Shown here in pieces: positions 41,579 to 49,983 of a stretch of 64,000 nucleotides of DNA. The translations under genes were made by a program, and so were the position numbers. Source of the DNA: Acidocella sp. (GTDB taxonomy: Bacteria > Pseudomonadota > Alphaproteobacteria > Acetobacterales > Acetobacteraceae). Below the pieces are notes generated by a model. The model saw only the letters and a list, made by a program, of their open reading frames with translations, made no database searches and was not told the DNA's origin. The DNA is taken from positions 62,001 to 126,000 of the forward strand of contig NZ_DAIEIF010000051.1 of the NCBI RefSeq assembly GCF_027352905.1, read 5' to 3'. Positions within the stretch are counted from its first letter, which is position 1; every line of letters starts with the position of its first letter.

Positions 41579-42151
41579 ATGTCTTTGCCCTTGATGCCCA
41601 AAGCCACCGCGGTCTGGCTGATCGAAAAAACCAGCCTGACCTTCGATCAAATCGCGGATTTCTGCGGCATGCACCCGCTGGAAGTCCAGGCCATCGCCGA
41701 TGGCGAGGTGGCGCAGGGAATTGTTGGATATGACCCCGTCGCCAATAAGCAGATCACGGCGGAGGATATTCAGCGCTGCGAGGCCGATCCTTCCCTGCGG
41801 CTCAAGCTTTTGCCCCAGCCCGAGATGCACAAAAAGCTGAAAGGCGGCCGCTACACCCCGGTAGCCAAGCGCAACGACCGGCCGGATGCCATAGCCTTCC
41901 TGTTGCGCACCTACCCGCAACTCACGGATTCGCAGATTATTCAGCTGCTTGGCACCACCAAGGACACCATCCAGAAAATCCGCGACCGTAGCCATTGGAA
42001 TAGCGCCAATATCAAACCGCGCGACCCGGTGATTCTAGGGCTATGCAAGCAGTCCGACCTAAATGATGCGGTCGCCACGGCGAATGAGCGTCTGAGCCGC
42101 GAGGGCTTGCCACCCCCGCCGCCGCCCGGCTCGGGCAGCGAGGCGGCCTGA
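41579..42151 (+). CDS. trcR: TrcR (DUF1013) cell-cycle transcriptional regulator
   Basis: 190 residues, matching the alphaproteobacterial DUF1013/TrcR family: MPKATAVWLIEKTSLTFDQIADFCGMHPLEVQAIADGEV at the start (quoted in part), GYDPVANKQITAEDI, and DRPDAIAFLLRTYPQLTDSQIIQLLGTTKDTIQ, a helix-turn-helix-like end. The frame is open from 41453; ATG 41579 is preceded by AGAAGG and gives the family length. The tail is Pro-rich. Its 3' end is overlapped on the opposite strand by a small predicted gene. Confidence 0.9.
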   Translation: MSLPLMPKATAVWLIEKTSLTFDQIADFCGMHPLEVQAIADGEVAQGIVGYDPVANKQITAEDIQRCEADPSLRLKLLPQPEMHKKLKGGRYTPVAKRNDRPDAIAFLLRTYPQLTDSQIIQLLGTTKDTIQKIRDRSHWNSANIKPRDPVILGLCKQSDLNDAVATANERLSREGLPPPPPPGSGSEAA

Positions 42152-42283
42152 TTTGCCCAATGCCCGCCGGTAGGCGAGCAGCACGCATATTTCCTCGGCG
42201 CAAAGCCAAAGAAAACAGAGTCCGGCCAGGGCCGAGATGAGACCGATTCCCCAATTGGGATTGGCCATGAAAAGACCAGTCAC
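42059..42283 (-). CDS. Small single-pass membrane protein, hypothetical
   Basis: 74 residues from GTG 42283, which has AAGGA 7 bases upstream; internal ATG 42268 has none. One hydrophobic helix, GIGLISALAGLCFLWLCAEEICVLL, is followed by a strongly basic tail. It begins 14 bases after the radical SAM gene stop, so it may be cotranscribed, but 93 bases overlap the end of trcR on the other strand, which weakens the call. Confidence 0.4.
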   Translation of the reverse strand: MTGLFMANPNWGIGLISALAGLCFLWLCAEEICVLLAYRRALGKSGRLAARAGRRRGWQALAAQTLIRRGDRII

Positions 42284-42296
42284 AGCATTTCCTTTT

Positions 42297-43412
42297 CTAA
42301 AACAAGGTTAGTTGCCGGGTTTCGGCGTCTGCGCCGCCTGGCACCCGAAAGCGCGACAACTCCAGAGACCTGCCGGGTTTATCCAGCCCCAGCCGCCGCG
42401 CGGCTTTCACAAAACGCTGGGTCAACAAGGCCCCATAGGGGCCGCTGCCCTGAAAGCGGCTGTGAAATTGCGAATCGTTCAGCCGGCCCGCCCGGGTTTG
42501 GCGGATGAGACTCAGCACGTGCGCGGCGCGCTCGGGCAAATGGGTCTGCAGCCAGTCCGTGAACAACGCGCCGAGTTCGTGCGGCAACCGCAGAAGGGTC
42601 ATATGGGCGTTGGCCGCTCCCGCCGCTGCGGCCGCCGCAAGAATGGCTTCCAGCTCGGCATCGTTCAGCCCGGGAATCATCGGCGCCGCCATCACCCCCA
42701 CCGGAATGCCCGCTTGGGCGAGCTCCGCCACGGCGGCCAGCCGGCGGGCGGGGGATGAGGCGCGCGGTTCCATGGCGCGGGCCAGCACCGGGTCCAGGGT
42801 GGTGATGGAAATATGCACCTTGGCTAGTCCCTGCGCCGCCATGCGGGTTAGTATGTCCTTATCCCGCGTTACCCCCGCCGATTTGGTGACGATCCCCACA
42901 GGATTGCCGAACCGTTCCAGAACCTCGAGAATCCCCCGGGTGAGAGCCAGCGTCCGTTCGACCGGCTGATAAGGATCGGTATTGGAGCCAAGCACGATGA
43001 CGCCCGGCTTATAGCCGGGGCGCGAAAGCTCTTTTTCGAGGAGTTTCGCCGCGTCCGGCTTGAAGACGATCTTCGTCTCGAAATCGAGCCCGGGGGAAAA
43101 CCCAAGATAGGCATGGCTCGGCCTGGCGAAACAATAAATGCAGCCATGCTCGCATCCCCGGTAGGGGTTGACGCTGGTTTCAAACCCAAGATCAGGGCTG
43201 TCATTGCGGGTGATAATGCGGCGCGTGGCGTCCCGGATCAGCGTGGTGGGCGGCTTTGCCGCTTCCTCCACCTTTCCGGCCCGCTCCCAGCCATCGTCAA
43301 ACACTTCCGTCCGCGTTGCCTCGAAACGGTTGGGCGGGTTGCGTCCGGTGCCACGTCCCTTCGGCCCAGCGGCGGGCGGGTTGGGTTTGATACTCAGCGC
43401 GGTCACCGGCAT
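42297..43412 (-). CDS. PA0069-family radical SAM protein (SplB-like)
   Basis: 371 residues with the radical SAM cluster in RGCEHGCIYCFARPSH (C-x3-C-x2-C). VNPYRGCEHGC, VLGSNTDPYQPVE, SITTLDPVLARAMEPRA and APMIPGLNDAELEAIL match the PA0069/spore-photoproduct-lyase-related family; reaction unknown. Start at ATG 43412 with GGAG 7 bases upstream. Usual distal domain with HSRFQGSGPYG is present. It may be followed by the small membrane protein. Confidence 0.9.
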   Translation of the reverse strand: MPVTALSIKPNPPAAGPKGRGTGRNPPNRFEATRTEVFDDGWERAGKVEEAAKPPTTLIRDATRRIITRNDSPDLGFETSVNPYRGCEHGCIYCFARPSHAYLGFSPGLDFETKIVFKPDAAKLLEKELSRPGYKPGVIVLGSNTDPYQPVERTLALTRGILEVLERFGNPVGIVTKSAGVTRDKDILTRMAAQGLAKVHISITTLDPVLARAMEPRASSPARRLAAVAELAQAGIPVGVMAAPMIPGLNDAELEAILAAAAAAGAANAHMTLLRLPHELGALFTDWLQTHLPERAAHVLSLIRQTRAGRLNDSQFHSRFQGSGPYGALLTQRFVKAARRLGLDKPGRSLELSRFRVPGGADAETRQLTLF

Positions 43413-43434
43413 GTTCGCTCTCCGTTCTGGTTTG

Positions 43435-43463
43435 ATTAAGATCGTTTCACACTGGTAAGTCAA
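43435..43463 (-). promoter_or_regulatory. Predicted sigma70 promoter of the radical SAM gene
   Basis: On the minus strand TTGACT and CTTAAT are 17 bases apart, about 25 bases ahead of the ATG at 43412. Read by eye without scoring. Confidence 0.4.
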
Positions 43464-43495
43464 GAACAAAAAAAGAACGAATATGACGGATTGCT

Positions 43496-43519
43496 AATTT
43501 GTAGCTGATGGTACAAATT
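43496..43519. promoter_or_regulatory. Perfect palindrome, candidate MntR operator
   Basis: AATTTGTA and TACAAATT are exact inverted repeats (8 bases each) around 8 central bases. The site lies 35-58 bases upstream of the preferred NRAMP start and overlaps a possible promoter (TTGCTA at 43491). DtxR-type MntR proteins bind palindromes of this size, and mntR is two genes downstream, so autoregulation of the operon is likely. Confidence 0.55.
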
Positions 43520-43553
43520 CATGCCGGTGCCACACCTGCGGAAGCCCAATTCC

Positions 43554-44927
43554 ATGACCTCGCTTGATCATGCCGGTTCGCCTGCGCCGCCCGCCGCGCC
43601 TGGCGGCTCGGCCTCCCCCCTGCGCGAGGACGCCTTGCGGGCGCGTGACCGCCTGCGGGTGGTCTCGGCCCGTCTTGCCCGGCGGCCCCTCACGCTGCTC
43701 TGGCTGCTGATCGGGCCAGGCGTACTCGCCATGCTGGGGGAAAATGACGGCCCGAGCATGATCTCCTACGCCACTACGGGTGCCACCTATGGGGTCGGGT
43801 TCTTCATTCCCTTTATTTTGCTTACCTTCATGATGGCTTTCGTGGTGCAGGAAATGGTGGCCCGCTTGGGCGCCGCCACCCATCGCGGCCACGCCCAGCT
43901 CATTTTTCAGCGTATCGGCCCGTTCTGGGGCTATTTCGCCATGGGCGATCTCGTGCTGGGCAATCTTCTTACCCTGGTCACGGAATTTATCGCCATCCAG
44001 GCGGGGGCGCTCTATTTCGGTATCCCGCCCGTTTATTCCGTCGGCGCAGGCATCGCGATCACCATTGCCTCCCTCGCCACGCGACGCTACGCCACCTGGG
44101 AGCGGGTGGCGATGGCGCTGGCGGCGTTCAACCTTCTTTTTGTACCCGCCGCCTTGCTGGCCCACCCGGATGGAGCCGCGCTGCTGCGCGCGCTTGTCAG
44201 TTGGGGACCGCTGCCGGGCGGCATCCACACGGTTTTCGTTTTACTCATTCTCTCCAATATTGGCGCCACCGTCACACCCTGGATGATTTTCTTCCAGCAA
44301 AGCGCGGTGGTGGATAAGGGGCTCACCGTGGCGGATCTGCCTCAGGCCCGGCTGGACACCGCCCTCGGCGCCACCATCGCCGCCATCGCCGCCATCGCCG
44401 CCGTCCTGGCCAGTACGCCGCTTTTCACCCACCATGTGCACACCGTGCAATTTGCCACCGCCGCGGATTTCGCCACCGCGCTGCGCCCCTATCTCGGCCA
44501 CACCGGCGCGGCGCTCTTCGCGCTGGGAATGATCGAGGCGGGGCTGGTGGCGCTGATGACCATATCGGCGAGTTCCGCCTACGCGTTTGGCGAGACGGTC
44601 AATGCGGGCAACAGCCTCAATCTCGATTTCACCGAGGGCCGCCGGTTTTACGGCGTCGCCATCGCCTCGATCGTCTTTGCCGGCGCTGTGGTCCTCATTC
44701 CAGGCGCGCCGCTGGTCGCCATGACCCTCACCGTTAACGTCATCGCCACGCTATTGATGGCCCCCGCCATTCTGTTTCTCCTCATCCTTATCAACGATAA
44801 GGAAATCATGGGCGCGCAGGCGAATGGCACCGCCATGAACCTGCTCGCCGGCGCCATCGTCGTGTTCATCTCGCTGGCCGGCGCGGTATACGGGCTGGTC
44901 GCGGTATTTCCCCATCTGCTGGGTTGA
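43554..44927 (+). CDS. NRAMP-family divalent metal transporter, non-canonical metal site
   Basis: 457 residues from ATG 43554 (GGAAG upstream; ATG 43521 is possible but abuts the palindrome). About eleven hydrophobic helices. The first resembles NRAMP helix 1, but the metal motif D-P-G-N reads NDGPS (in LGENDGPSMISYATTGATYG). Helix 6, normally MPHN, reads TPWM in GATVTPWMIFFQQSA, so the selectivity Met is Thr. NRAMP-related magnesium transporters also lose that Met. The gene heads an operon with a small membrane protein and mntR, which argues for Mn2+ involvement; the substrate is therefore open. Confidence 0.88.
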   Translation: MTSLDHAGSPAPPAAPGGSASPLREDALRARDRLRVVSARLARRPLTLLWLLIGPGVLAMLGENDGPSMISYATTGATYGVGFFIPFILLTFMMAFVVQEMVARLGAATHRGHAQLIFQRIGPFWGYFAMGDLVLGNLLTLVTEFIAIQAGALYFGIPPVYSVGAGIAITIASLATRRYATWERVAMALAAFNLLFVPAALLAHPDGAALLRALVSWGPLPGGIHTVFVLLILSNIGATVTPWMIFFQQSAVVDKGLTVADLPQARLDTALGATIAAIAAIAAVLASTPLFTHHVHTVQFATAADFATALRPYLGHTGAALFALGMIEAGLVALMTISASSAYAFGETVNAGNSLNLDFTEGRRFYGVAIASIVFAGAVVLIPGAPLVAMTLTVNVIATLLMAPAILFLLILINDKEIMGAQANGTAMNLLAGAIVVFISLAGAVYGLVAVFPHLLG

Positions 44928-44939
44928 AGGAGGTTAGCC

Positions 44940-45143
44940 TTGGCAGCGGAGCACAACCAGCCCCATCCGGTTCCGGTGGAAATTCTGGAACCCGCCCAGC
45001 TCGCGGCGGCCCGGCAAACGCCGCTGCCCCGGCGCGCCTTGCCGCGCGGCGTCGTCGCTTTGCTCTTTCTGCTGCGCATTTATGTACTCGTCGCGGTACC
45101 GCTGGTGGTCTACGCCTTCATACGGGCGCTGCGTCATGGTTGA
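44940..45143 (+). CDS. Small single-pass membrane protein in the metal operon
   Basis: 67 residues starting at TTG 44940 with a strong AAGGAGG 6 bases upstream; ends overlapping mntR by 8 bases (ATGGTTGA). N-terminal 35 residues are soluble and Pro/His-containing (AEHNQPHPVPVEIL), then a hydrophobic helix GVVALLFLLRIYVLVAVPLVVYAFI and a short basic end. No known family recognised. Position between transporter and regulator suggests a subunit or modulator of the transporter. Confidence 0.7.
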   Translation: MAAEHNQPHPVPVEILEPAQLAAARQTPLPRRALPRGVVALLFLLRIYVLVAVPLVVYAFIRALRHG

Positions 45144-45582
45144 GCGCGGCGTCCCCCCTCCCCCCGAGGCGCGCGGCTTCCGTCAGGCGCGCGCGGCCCG
45201 CTCCAGCGTTCTGTTCGAGGATTATACGGAACTCATCGCCGATCTTATCGCCACCCATGGCGAGGCGCGGATGACGGATATCGCCCGCTGCCTCGGTGTC
45301 GCTCATCCCACGGCCATCAAGGCGGTCGCCCGGCTCAAGCGGGCGGGGCTGGCGGCCGGGCGTCCCTATCGCGGCGTCTTTCTCACCGAGGCCGGGCAAG
45401 CCATGGCGGAACGGTCCCGCACGCGGCATCATCTGGTCGTGGCGGTGCTGCGTGCCGTCGGCGTCCCGGAAGACGCGGCCAGCGCCGATGCGGAGGGGAT
45501 CGAACATCACGTCTCCGAGGCAACCTTGCACGCCTTCGAGGCGTTCTTGCGGAGGAAGGCGGATAAGCCGCAGCAGGAGTAA
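45136..45582 (+). CDS. mntR: Manganese-responsive transcriptional regulator MntR (DtxR family)
   Basis: 148 residues: VLFEDYTELIADLIATHGEARMTDIARCLGVAHPTAIKAVARL (in part) is the winged helix with metal-site residues at its start, and DAEGIEHHVSEATLHAFEAFL is the MntR dimerisation/metal region. It represses manganese uptake when Mn2+ is high. Chosen ATG 45136 overlaps the preceding ORF stop. Third gene of the NRAMP operon; likely binds the palindrome at 43496-43519. Confidence 0.93.
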   Translation: MVERGVPPPPEARGFRQARAARSSVLFEDYTELIADLIATHGEARMTDIARCLGVAHPTAIKAVARLKRAGLAAGRPYRGVFLTEAGQAMAERSRTRHHLVVAVLRAVGVPEDAASADAEGIEHHVSEATLHAFEAFLRRKADKPQQE

Positions 45583-45645
45583 GGTCCGGCTGGTCACGCC
45601 CGCGCCCTCGCGGTAGCGTGGAGCGTGAAAAAACAGGAGGGAACG

Positions 45646-46803
45646 ATGTCCACGATCATGCTGCCGCGAATGATCCGGGCGGGCGGAGGCGCGCTCAAGG
45701 AAGCGGGCGAGGCATTGGGGCTGCTCGGCCTTCGGCGGCCCGCCATCATCACCGACCGCTTCATGGAGGAAAGCGGCGCGGTGGAAAATCTGCGCGCCAT
45801 CCTTGCCAAGGCGGGGATCGAGAGCCGCCTCTTCGCGGGGGCGGTGCCCGACCCCACCACCGATTGCGTGGATGAAGCGGCGCGCTTCGTGCGGGAAACG
45901 GGCGCGGATGCGGTGATCGGCTTTGGCGGCGGTAGCCCGATCGACACGGCCAAGGCTGCCGCCGTGCTGGCGCCGCGCCCGGGGCCGATGCGCGCCCTGA
46001 AGGCCCCGCATCAAGAAAACCGGCCCGGCCTGCCGATCATCGCCATTCCCACCACGGCGGGCACCGGCTCCGAGGCGACGCGCTTCACCATCGTCACCGA
46101 CACGGAGACGGATGAGAAAATGCTCTGCGCCGGCTTGGCTTATTTGCCTACCCTGGCCATCGTCGATTATGAGCTGACGCTGACCATGCCCGCGCGCCTG
46201 ACGGCCGATACCGGCATCGACGCGCTGACCCACGCCATCGAGGCTTATGTCTCACGCCTCGCCAACCCGTTCTCCGACACCATGGCCCTGGCGGCGATGC
46301 GGGCCATCTGGCCCAGCCTGCCTACCGCCTATCACGAGCCGGGCAACCGCGCCGCGCGGGAGCAGGTGATGTTGGGCGCGCTACAGGCGGGCATCGCGTT
46401 CTCCAACGCCTCCGTGGCGCTGGTGCATGGTATGAGCCGCCCCATCGGCGCGCATTTTCACGTTGCCCACGGTCTTTCCAATGCCATGCTCCTGCCAGCG
46501 GTCACGCGCTGGTCCATCGCCGGGCACGAGGCGCGTTACGCGGAATGCGCCCGGGCCATGGGCCTCGCCGATGACAGCACGGCGGATGCCATCGCCGCCC
46601 GCCGCCTCGTGGAGGCCTTAGAGGCCCGCAATGCGGAGCTGGCGGTGCCCAGCCCCCGCCAATACGGATTGGACGAGGCACGCTGGCGCCAGTTGCGGCC
46701 CTTGATGGCGGCCCAGGCCCTGGCCTCCGGCTCGCCGGGCAATAACCCCCGCGTGCCGGATGCCGATGAGATCGTGGCTCTCTACGATGAGGTCTGGAAT
46801 TGA
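45646..46803 (+). CDS. Iron-containing alcohol dehydrogenase (type III)
   Basis: 385 residues from ATG 45646, preceded by AGGAGGG. NAD-binding GADAVIGFGGGSPIDTAKAAA, IPTTAGTGSEATRFTI, and metal ligands: Asp and His in DTGIDALTHAIEAYVS, His in HGMSRPIGAHFHVAHGLSNA. Oxidises small alcohols or reduces aldehydes with NAD(H). It lies at the head of a plus-strand run with an ABC importer and glcDEF, 63 bases after mntR. FucO-like enzymes oxidise ethylene glycol or propanediol; such a role here is inferred. Confidence 0.9.
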   Translation: MSTIMLPRMIRAGGGALKEAGEALGLLGLRRPAIITDRFMEESGAVENLRAILAKAGIESRLFAGAVPDPTTDCVDEAARFVRETGADAVIGFGGGSPIDTAKAAAVLAPRPGPMRALKAPHQENRPGLPIIAIPTTAGTGSEATRFTIVTDTETDEKMLCAGLAYLPTLAIVDYELTLTMPARLTADTGIDALTHAIEAYVSRLANPFSDTMALAAMRAIWPSLPTAYHEPGNRAAREQVMLGALQAGIAFSNASVALVHGMSRPIGAHFHVAHGLSNAMLLPAVTRWSIAGHEARYAECARAMGLADDSTADAIAARRLVEALEARNAELAVPSPRQYGLDEARWRQLRPLMAAQALASGSPGNNPRVPDADEIVALYDEVWN

Positions 46804-46861
46804 TTGACAAGTCAGGGGGATGAGAAGAAGCTCGCGGCAAAATGAGCGGGAGAAAACACGT

Positions 46862-48112
46862 ATGATCCTCAAATCTGGAAGCGGTTTGAATCGGCGTGGC
46901 ATGCTGCGCGCGGGCGCGGCGGCGGGGTTGGCCAGTCTCGCCTTGCCGGAAACGGGCTGGGGCCAAAGCGAAACGCCGGTGAAAATCGGGAATATCGACC
47001 CGCGCACCGGCACCTATGCGGCGCTAGGCGAGAATCAAATTCGCGGCGCCACGATGGCGGTGGCGGAACTCAACCAGAAAGGCGGCATTCTCGGCCGGCC
47101 CGTGCAGTTACTGGTCGAGGATTCACAAGGCCTGCCCGGCCCCGCCATCGGCAAGGCGCAAAAGCTGGTCAACCAGGACAAGGTCGATTTCCTCATGGGC
47201 TCGGTCAGCTCCGCCGTCTCGGCCTCGCTCAGCCAGTTCGCGCAGCAGCATAATCTCATCTATGTGGATACGGGCGGCCATGCCGATGACATCACCGGCA
47301 AAAAATGCAGTTGGAACACCTTCCGCACCTGCTCCACCACCTGGATGCTGACCGCCGGCGATTTCGGTCTGTTATATAAGAAATTCGGTAAGAAATGGTT
47401 TTTCCTCACCCCGGATTATGCGTTTGGCCACGCGCTCTACGCGGATTACGTGGCCCAGCTGCAACAAGCGGGCGGCACGGCGGTGGGCAACGCGCTGGCG
47501 CCACTCGGCACCACAGATTTTTCCTCCTACCTCATCCAGGCCCGCGCGGCCAACCCGGATGTGCTGATCTGCCTTCAGGCGGGCGATGATCTCGTCAACT
47601 TGCTCAAGCAGGCCGTGCAATTCGGCATGGACAAGCAGATGGCGATAGCCGGCGCGATGCAGGAGCTGGAAGTGCTGGAGGCGCTTCCCCCCGCGGCTCT
47701 GCTGGGCTGGTGGACCTTCGAATGGTACTGGAATCAGCCCGGCGTGCCCCATGTCGCGGAATTCATATCCGCCTACAAAACCAAATTCGGCAAGGTGCCC
47801 ACAGCGCGCTCCTGGTTTGGCTACGCCTCGGCCCATGCGCTGGCCCTCGCCGCCAACCAGGCGAAGACCCTGGACGCCCAGAAGGTGGCGAAGGCGCTGG
47901 AGGGGCTGGAATTGCCGCCAGAAATCGCGCTGCAACCCGGCAAATGCTATTACCGGGCCGAGGATCATCAGATGATCGCCAATATGTTTCCCGGCTCCGT
48001 GCCCAAGGGCGCCACCTATCCCAATCTTTTCGAGGTCGCGCAGACGGTGCCGGGCGGCACCATCGCCAAACCCCCGGCGGAGGCAGGCTGCCATATGGTT
48101 TATCCGGGCTGA
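46862..48112 (+). CDS. Branched-chain amino acid/amide-type ABC substrate-binding protein, TAT-exported
   Basis: 416 residues from ATG 46862. Signal with twin-arginine: NRRGMLRAGAAAGLASLALP, then mature start near GQSETPVKIG. Periplasmic ligand-binding type 1 (LivK) fold: VKIGNIDPRTGTYAALGENQ, VELLVEDSQ-like segment VQLLVEDSQGLPGPA, YADYVAQLQQAGG. First of five ABC genes; permease follows after 69 bases. Ligand unknown; a hydroxy acid or small amide is suggested by glcDEF downstream. Confidence 0.92.
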   Translation: MILKSGSGLNRRGMLRAGAAAGLASLALPETGWGQSETPVKIGNIDPRTGTYAALGENQIRGATMAVAELNQKGGILGRPVQLLVEDSQGLPGPAIGKAQKLVNQDKVDFLMGSVSSAVSASLSQFAQQHNLIYVDTGGHADDITGKKCSWNTFRTCSTTWMLTAGDFGLLYKKFGKKWFFLTPDYAFGHALYADYVAQLQQAGGTAVGNALAPLGTTDFSSYLIQARAANPDVLICLQAGDDLVNLLKQAVQFGMDKQMAIAGAMQELEVLEALPPAALLGWWTFEWYWNQPGVPHVAEFISAYKTKFGKVPTARSWFGYASAHALALAANQAKTLDAQKVAKALEGLELPPEIALQPGKCYYRAEDHQMIANMFPGSVPKGATYPNLFEVAQTVPGGTIAKPPAEAGCHMVYPG

Positions 48113-48181
48113 TCCCGCCCGGGGCGAGGCGCGAAATCTCACCGTTCAACCGCGCCGCGGCGCAGAAGGCAAAGAGCCATC

Positions 48182-49051
48182 GTGGAAGCCCTGCTCATCT
48201 ACAGCGCCTTTAATGGATTGATCACCGGCATCTTCTACGCGCTAATGGCGCTGGGCCTGTCTCTCATCCTCGGCCTCAACGGGGTGATCAATTTCGCCCA
48301 TGGCACCTTCATGGCGCTGGGCGCCTATCTCGCCTTCACCATCGAGCCTTATGTCGGGTTCTGGGCCAGCCTGGTCTGCGCCCCGCTGCTGGCGGTGGTG
48401 CTGGGCCTCCTGGTCGAGCGCTGGCTGATCCGGCCGTTATACGGGCGCGATCCGCTGTTCTCCCTGTTGCTGACCTTCGGGCTGGCGATGATCATGGAGG
48501 ATTTGATCCGCACCATATGGGGCTCGGTCGGTCAGCCTTTCGCCCTGCCCGCTTATCTCAATACCCCGCTCAGCGGCTCTCTGTTTTTCCTCACCGGCTA
48601 CCGGCTGGTGGTCATATTGATCACCGCGCTGATCACGGGCGGGTTGTTCGCGGCGCTGCGCTATACGCGCATCGGCATCCGCATCCGGGCGGGCAACGCG
48701 GATCTGGAAACGATCTCCGCCATGGGGGTGAATATCTACGTTCTGCGCGCCGCCAATTTCGGCATCGGCATCTTTCTGGCCGGGCTGGCCGGCATACTCG
48801 CCGCGGGGCAGCTCGGTCTTTCTCCCTCCATGGGGTCGTCCCTCATCATGCCCTCTTTCGTCGCGATCATCGTCGGCGGCGTCGGCAGCCTCATGGGCAG
48901 CGTGCTGGGCGGCCTCATCATCGGCATCGCCTCCGGCCTCACCGCCGCCCTTTACCCTGTAGCGCAGGAGGTGGTGATCTACGCCATCATGGCGGTGGTG
49001 CTGGTCATCCGGCCGCGTGGCCTGCTCGGGCAGGAAGGCCTGCTCGAATGA
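48182..49051 (+). CDS. ABC transporter permease, LivH-type
   Basis: 289 residues from GTG 48182. Multi-helix permease: FYALMALGLSLILGLNGVINFAHG near the start (in part), YLNTPLSGSLFFLTGYR, and AIIVGGVGSLMGSVLGGLIIG in the C-terminal half. Forms the channel with the LivM-type partner that overlaps its stop by ATGA. Belongs to the Liv-type ABC importer 46862-51445. Confidence 0.92.
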   Translation: MEALLIYSAFNGLITGIFYALMALGLSLILGLNGVINFAHGTFMALGAYLAFTIEPYVGFWASLVCAPLLAVVLGLLVERWLIRPLYGRDPLFSLLLTFGLAMIMEDLIRTIWGSVGQPFALPAYLNTPLSGSLFFLTGYRLVVILITALITGGLFAALRYTRIGIRIRAGNADLETISAMGVNIYVLRAANFGIGIFLAGLAGILAAGQLGLSPSMGSSLIMPSFVAIIVGGVGSLMGSVLGGLIIGIASGLTAALYPVAQEVVIYAIMAVVLVIRPRGLLGQEGLLE

Positions 49052-49983
49052 GGCGCCCCCTCGCCGCCGCCTGCATATGGATCGCTCTGCTCGCCGTGCC
49101 GTTCTGGCTGCCGCTCATGGGCGGCTATACGGATCTCGCGACGCGGGCGCTGATCTACGCCATCGCCGCCTCGGGCCTCAACCTGCTGCTCGGCTATACG
49201 GGGGGTCTTTCCTTCGGCCATGCCGCCTATTTCGGCCTCGGAGCCTACGGGGCGGGACTCTGCCTCATCCATGTGGCGCCCTCCCTGCCGCTTGCCATTC
49301 TCGCCGGCACCGTGCTGGGCGGTATCGCCGGCATCCTCATCGGTCCGCTGGTGATGCGCCGCAAGGGCATTTATTTCTCGATGATCACCATCGCTTTCGG
49401 CCAGATGTTCTATTTCATCGCCGTGCGCTGGAACGGACTGACCGGCGGCGAGGATGGGCTGACCGGCTTTTCCCGCGTGCCCGTGCAAATCGGCGGCCAT
49501 GCGGTTATGCTCGGCCCGGAGCGGTTCTATTATCTGGTTCTCGCCGTCTTCGCGCTGGTCATGGCCGTGATCTGGCAAATTCTGCGCTCCCCGCTCGGTC
49601 ATGGCTTCGTCGCGGTGCGGGAAAACCCGACCCGGCTGCGCTTTCTCGGCGTGGCGGTGGAACGCCAGATCTGGGTCGCCTTCGCCATTTCCGCCTTCAT
49701 CGCCGCGCTGGCGGGCGCGTTGAACGCGCTGCTCACCGGCTTCGCCTCTCCGGATAATCTCGGCTGGCAGCTTTCCGGCTCCTTCGTCGTCATCTGCGTG
49801 CTGGGCGGCATGCGCAGCGTCTGGGGCCCCTTCCTTGGCGCTGCGATCTTCATCGTTGCCCAGGATTATCTGTCCAGCATCACCCAGAACTGGATGAGCT
49901 TCATCGGCCTCATCTTCATCCTCGCCGTGCTGTTCTTCCCCCAGGGCCTGCTGGGCTTTTCCCGGCTCAAGGCCAGCCGATGA
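49048..49983 (+). CDS. ABC transporter permease, LivM-type
   Basis: 311 residues from ATG 49048. AIAASGLNLLLGYTGGLSFGHAAYFGLGAYGA (in part) and KGIYFSMITIAFGQMFYF are LivM-typical. The C-terminal half has IGLIFILAVLFFPQGLLGF. Overlaps livH by 4 bases and the livG-type gene by 4 bases, indicating coupled translation. The frame extends upstream to 48517 only as a shadow of the LivH-type gene. Confidence 0.92.
   Translation: MRRPLAAACIWIALLAVPFWLPLMGGYTDLATRALIYAIAASGLNLLLGYTGGLSFGHAAYFGLGAYGAGLCLIHVAPSLPLAILAGTVLGGIAGILIGPLVMRRKGIYFSMITIAFGQMFYFIAVRWNGLTGGEDGLTGFSRVPVQIGGHAVMLGPERFYYLVLAVFALVMAVIWQILRSPLGHGFVAVRENPTRLRFLGVAVERQIWVAFAISAFIAALAGALNALLTGFASPDNLGWQLSGSFVVICVLGGMRSVWGPFLGAAIFIVAQDYLSSITQNWMSFIGLIFILAVLFFPQGLLGFSRLKASR

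Noticed and set aside
45118-46233. 371-codon minus frame
   Set aside because: Lies over mntR and the alcohol dehydrogenase, both strongly supported.
48517-49983. A 488-codon plus-strand frame beginning inside the LivH-type gene
   Set aside because: The first part is an Arg/His-rich shadow of LivH; only the part from ATG 49048 is a permease.
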